Source: VRUB01 sp046758085 (GTDB taxonomy: Bacteria; Pseudomonadota; Gammaproteobacteria; Acidiferrobacterales; SPGG2). From it: 5,294 bases of DNA. Where the stretch lies: the NCBI GenBank assembly GCA_046758085.1, contig JBHHZP010000195.1:1-5294 (forward strand), read 5' to 3'. Within the stretch, counting starts at the first letter, position 1. Each line of letters begins with the position of its first letter. Of the stretch, positions 5,128-5,294 are shown in pieces. The translations under genes were made by a program, and so were the position numbers. The notes under the pieces were generated by a model. That model did no database searches. It had not been told where the DNA came from and saw only the letters and a program-made list of their open reading frames with translations.

Positions 5128-5294
5128 GTCCAGGGACGGACCGGTTGAGACCTCTTCTTTCAAAAGGTTGTTGAAAAAAGCCTTCCTGACCACTGTTGCC
5201 CCATAGACTCCTACCGTAGCCGAACCATGACGAGCATGTGTTTCCGAGACCGTCGCACGCCCGGGATGCTGGCGCCGAGCCTACAGCGGTGAGG
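5128..5294. other. Upstream end of the ilvC 5' region: no gene identified
   Basis: The bases 4959-5294 have no convincing gene. Besides the two structures listed for 5013-5127, this outer part contains an AT-rich inverted repeat: CTTTTTTCAA (5180-5171, minus strand) with TTGAAAGAAG (5163-5154), 10 pairs including one wobble around a 7-base loop. One minus frame is open from the window edge to about 5100 and another from 5280 to 5020, but neither has a good start or resembles IlvN, IlvH or IlvB. Short frames with Shine-Dalgarno-like leads occur, such as MLVMVRLR (5237-5211). The stretch might be an intergenic repeat or mobile-element remnant; this cannot be decided from one copy. Confidence 0.4.

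Overview
The window carries a minus-strand block of biosynthetic genes, read from high to low coordinates: ilvC (ketol-acid reductoisomerase), psd (phosphatidylserine decarboxylase, short PSD-A type), pssA (CDP-diacylglycerol--serine O-phosphatidyltransferase) and leuA (2-isopropylmalate synthase). This mix of branched-chain amino acid and phosphatidylethanolamine genes is a familiar arrangement in beta- and some gammaproteobacteria. With the moderately high GC content and the close fit of IlvC to the 338-residue proteobacterial class I form, it suggests a beta- or gammaproteobacterial chromosome. The species cannot be told from this sequence.

Layout. 1-386: a plus-strand gene for a small unknown membrane protein (111-347). 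387-425: a perfect 18-bp inverted repeat that overlaps the leuA stop codon and can serve as a terminator for both converging genes. 424-1971: leuA. 1972-2252: a leader region with a good sigma70-type promoter at the end of pssA, a predicted 40-residue leader peptide ending in a leucine run, and several hairpins, one of which contains the leuA Shine-Dalgarno sequence. 2253-3032: pssA. 3035-3685: psd, only 2 nt upstream of pssA. 3686-3941: a structured, non-coding ilvC-psd spacer with collinear similarity to the 530-loop (helix 18) region of 16S rRNA. 3942-4958: ilvC. 4959-5294: a structured ilvC leader and an upstream stretch with no convincing gene; ilvB/ilvN are not seen before the window edge.

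How the parts work together. IlvC makes the dihydroxy acids of valine and isoleucine synthesis; the valine branch supplies 2-ketoisovalerate, which LeuA commits to leucine. PssA makes phosphatidylserine and Psd decarboxylates it to phosphatidylethanolamine. The most informative regulatory feature is upstream of leuA: promoter, leucine-coding leader peptide and hairpins, in the order expected of ribosome-mediated attenuation by leucine supply. No classical U-tract terminator is visible there, so the exact mechanism is open. The least explained feature is the 16S-like element between ilvC and psd.
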